Shown: piece after piece, positions 6,081 through 7,216 of the stretch | How the letters are laid out: each line of letters opens with the position of its first letter | How positions within the stretch are numbered: position 1 is the stretch's first letter | From: an uncultured Desulfovibrio sp. | GTDB lineage: Bacteria > Desulfobacterota > Desulfovibrionia > Desulfovibrionales > Desulfovibrionaceae | Direction of reading: 5' to 3' | Length of the DNA stretch: 7,216 nt | NCBI GenBank assembly: GCA_934546745.1 | Contig: CAKTDV010000037.1 | Location: 1-7,216, forward strand | Made by a program: the position numbers and the translations under genes | The notes under the pieces: model-generated | Databases searched by the model: none | Told to the model about the DNA's origin: nothing | Seen by the model: the letters and a program-made list of their open reading frames with translations, nothing else

Positions 6081-6100
6081 CCAACCATTCCCCGTCCCCC
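6071..6100 (-). other. G-quadruplex-type block after the tail adaptor stop
   Basis: On the minus strand the bases read as G5, AC, G4, a 7-base loop, G6, AT and G4. The first G is the last base of the TAG stop codon (6100). Four tracts of at least four G with loops of 2, 7 and 2 bases meet the usual G4 pattern. Confidence 0.75.
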
Positions 6101-6663
6101 TACCCGCTCCGCGCCGCCACATAGGGCGAGCCTGTGGGCAGGCGGTCGCGCTGTTCGGCGGCGTCGGCGGCCTGGGCCTGCTGGAAGGCGAGCTGCGCCA
6201 GTTGCAGGAGCGACGCGCCCAGCCCGAAGGACTGCGCGGAGAGCGGCGCTATCTCCGCCGCAAGGCGCGTGGCTACGGCGTCGGCGAAGTCGGCGGGCCA
6301 CGAGCCCGGATCCGCCACCCGCGCCACATAGCGCGCGTTGCACGGCGAACAGTTGCAGTAGAGCGCGCTCCCCGCGACGGCGAAACGCGCCTGCGGGCCG
6401 CGAAGGTCCTGCGTGGGCCGCACGTCCAGCACGCGCAGGCAGTCCGTGGGCAGCCGGTACGCCGCAAGCCAGCCGTGCGCGGGCGCGCCCTGCTTCGTGA
6501 GCGCGGCGTACTTTGTGGCGAAGTTCCACGCATGGGCGCGCAGCAGCGTGTCCGCCACCGCCGCGAAGCGGTCCGACGCGCCCCAGTCCGCGTCCTGCAG
6601 GGACGCCGCCAGCGGCAGCCCGCACTTCATGAGCGCCGCGTTGATGAGGGAAAGCTTGTCCAT
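6100..6663 (-). CDS. Tail tubular protein A (T7 gp11)-like head-tail adaptor
   Basis: This 187-residue protein would form the ring below the portal that closes the head and receives the tail nozzle. ATG 6663-6661 has GGAG (6671-6674) 7 bases upstream within a longer AGGAAGGAG. The N-terminus 'DKLSLINAALMKCGLPLAASL' region (2-22), the 'HAWNFAT' (44-50), the 'YRLPTDCLRVLDV' (69-81), and 'RYVARVADPGSWPADF' followed by a helix 'ATRLAAEIA' (111-139) match the order of conserved parts in gp11-type proteins. The length is close to T7 gp11 (about 196). Four cysteines (15, 75, 103, 105, and another at 108) are unusual for a tail ring protein; C103-x-C105-x-x-C108 sits in the turn before the conserved Tyr. 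It follows the portal gene across a 97-base spacer carrying tandem repeats. Confidence 0.8.
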   Translation of the reverse strand: MDKLSLINAALMKCGLPLAASLQDADWGASDRFAAVADTLLRAHAWNFATKYAALTKQGAPAHGWLAAYRLPTDCLRVLDVRPTQDLRGPQARFAVAGSALYCNCSPCNARYVARVADPGSWPADFADAVATRLAAEIAPLSAQSFGLGASLLQLAQLAFQQAQAADAAEQRDRLPTGSPYVAARSG

Positions 6664-6678
6664 TCGTCAACTCCTTCC

Positions 6679-6690
6679 TTATCTATATGA
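6679..6690 (-). promoter_or_regulatory. AT-rich 12-mer upstream of the tail adaptor gene
   Basis: On the minus strand this is TCATATAGATAA, just 5' of the SD. It matches 11 of 12 bases of the element before the capsid gene, and lies the same distance from the start codon (26 bases here, 25 there). Confidence 0.4.
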
Positions 6691-6692
6691 GG

Positions 6693-6758
6693 TATCCGGC
6701 CACTATCCGGCCACTATCGGGCCACTATCGGGCAGGTATCGAAGAGCTATCGCAGAGC
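6693..6758. repeat. Six 11-bp tandem units
   Basis: Six units follow without gaps (plus strand): TATCCGGCCAC twice (6693, 6704), TATCGGGCCAC (6715), TATCGGGCAGG (6726), TATCGAAGAGC (6737) and TATCGCAGAGC (6748). All begin TATC; the later bases drift along the array. The period is near one helical turn, so each TATC/GATA would face the same side of the DNA. The array fills most of the portal-adaptor spacer and is not in a coding frame. Confidence 0.9.
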
Positions 6759-6760
6759 TG

Positions 6761-7216
6761 TCACTGACCGCCCGCGTCCCCGGTCTGTGCGTCGAGATGC
6801 CCCAGACTTTCCGCCGTCCGCGCCAGCCCCTGCGCGGCCTGCACGGCCTCAAGGGCCTGTTGCTGTTCCTGTTGCGCGGCCTGTGCCTCGGCGCGTTGCC
6901 GCCGCAGGGCCTGCACGTCGCTGTCCGCCCGGAGGACGCGGCCCGGCGCGCCAAGGCCTGTGGCCAGCTCGTCCACGGCCTGATCGAGGTCGAGCTTGTC
7001 CAGCACCTGCGGATCGGCCTGTGCAAGGCCCAGGACATCCTGCAACAGCGCGCGCGTGGAATCCGCGCCCGTCTGCCGCAGGGCGTTGGCAAGCGGTGAG
7101 GTGAAGGTCATCTTCATGAGCAGCGGCATCCCCGCAAGGCTCTCCGGCGGCGGTGGCAACAGCCCCGCCCGATCCAGCATGGCCGCCACCCGGTGGAGCA
7201 GCGGCGTGAGCACGTG
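6761..7216 (-). CDS. Portal (head-tail connector), C-terminal part, cut by right edge
   Basis: The frame is open at the right edge and ends with TGA at 6763-6761; the GTG at 7213 is internal to the gene, not its start, because the match to the family begins in mid-protein. The 151 visible codons carry the ending of the T7-type head-to-tail connecting protein: 'VLTPLLHRVAAMLDRAGLLPPPP' region (codons 2-24 of the visible part), 'MTFTSPLANALRQ' (35-47), 'DPQVLDKLDLDQAVDELATGLGAPGRVLR' region (67-95), then a Gln/Ala-rich helical tail (about 100-135). The portal is the ring through which the terminase pumps DNA. The long Gln-rich tail fits the barrel/tail end of such proteins. Missing N-terminal two thirds prevents any further check. 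Confidence 0.85.
   Translation of the reverse strand, partial: HVLTPLLHRVAAMLDRAGLLPPPPESLAGMPLLMKMTFTSPLANALRQTGADSTRALLQDVLGLAQADPQVLDKLDLDQAVDELATGLGAPGRVLRADSDVQALRRQRAEAQAAQQEQQQALEAVQAAQGLARTAESLGHLDAQTGDAGGQ

Larger units (their letters stand above)
5900..6099 (-). other. 200-bp non-coding spacer, G-rich and structure-prone
   Basis: No convincing gene fits between the tail adaptor stop (6102-6100) and the membrane protein start (5899). Neighbouring genes in this window are at most about 100 bases apart, so the gap is unusually long. It contains a four-tract G-rich block, a GC-rich hairpin, a 10-base inverted repeat and the SD-containing hairpin, each listed separately. I see no T-run terminator and no clear sigma70 promoter. 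TGACAGG (plus strand) occurs twice, at 5984 and 6004. Confidence 0.7.

Noticed and set aside
5915..6670. A 251-codon frame on the minus strand covering the adaptor gene and the spacer
   Set aside because: It is out of frame with the gp11-like protein, which shows family sequence; the product is Ala/Arg/Gly-rich without recognisable features.
1..7216. CRISPR array, tRNA, integrase or attachment site
   Set aside because: No spaced identical repeats of 23-40 bases, no tRNA-like cloverleaf or CCA end and no recombinase sequence was seen by eye.

Overview
This window reads as the structural and packaging segment of a high-GC tailed phage or prophage with podovirus (short-tail) architecture. All credible genes lie on the minus strand and are tightly packed, with good Shine-Dalgarno (SD) sequences, so transcription runs from base 7216 towards base 1. 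I see no tRNA, rRNA, CRISPR array, integrase, transposase or host gene, so lytic phage and prophage cannot be told apart here. The very high GC and Ala/Arg-rich coding fit a high-GC proteobacterial host. A Desulfovibrio-like host is only a guess.

In transcription order the window holds: the C-terminal part of a T7-type head-tail connector (portal), cut by the right edge; a 97-bp spacer with six 11-bp tandem units; a tail tubular protein A (gp11)-like adaptor; a 200-bp non-coding, G-rich, structure-prone spacer; a coiled-coil protein with one C-terminal membrane helix (possible lysis or holin-like protein); a small terminase candidate; the large terminase; a GNAT-like protein; a Bbp19-like small protein; a scaffold-like protein; the major capsid protein; a Bbp16-like capsid cement protein; and the N-terminal part of a tail-fibre-like protein, cut by the left edge.

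Together these genes build and fill a capsid. The scaffold-like protein guides assembly of the capsid protein. The cement protein decorates and stabilises the shell. The portal forms the DNA entry vertex, where the terminases pump DNA. The gp11-like adaptor closes the portal and joins it to the tail, and the fibre binds the host. The capsid block (Bbp19-like, scaffold, capsid, cement) resembles the Bordetella phage BPP-1 type, while portal, adaptor and fibre head are of general T7/podovirus type.

The least explained parts are the two longer spacers, a sequence motif shared upstream of the capsid and adaptor genes, and a dyad-rich stretch inside the small terminase gene. Family assignments come from recognising sequence patterns by eye; no database search was run.
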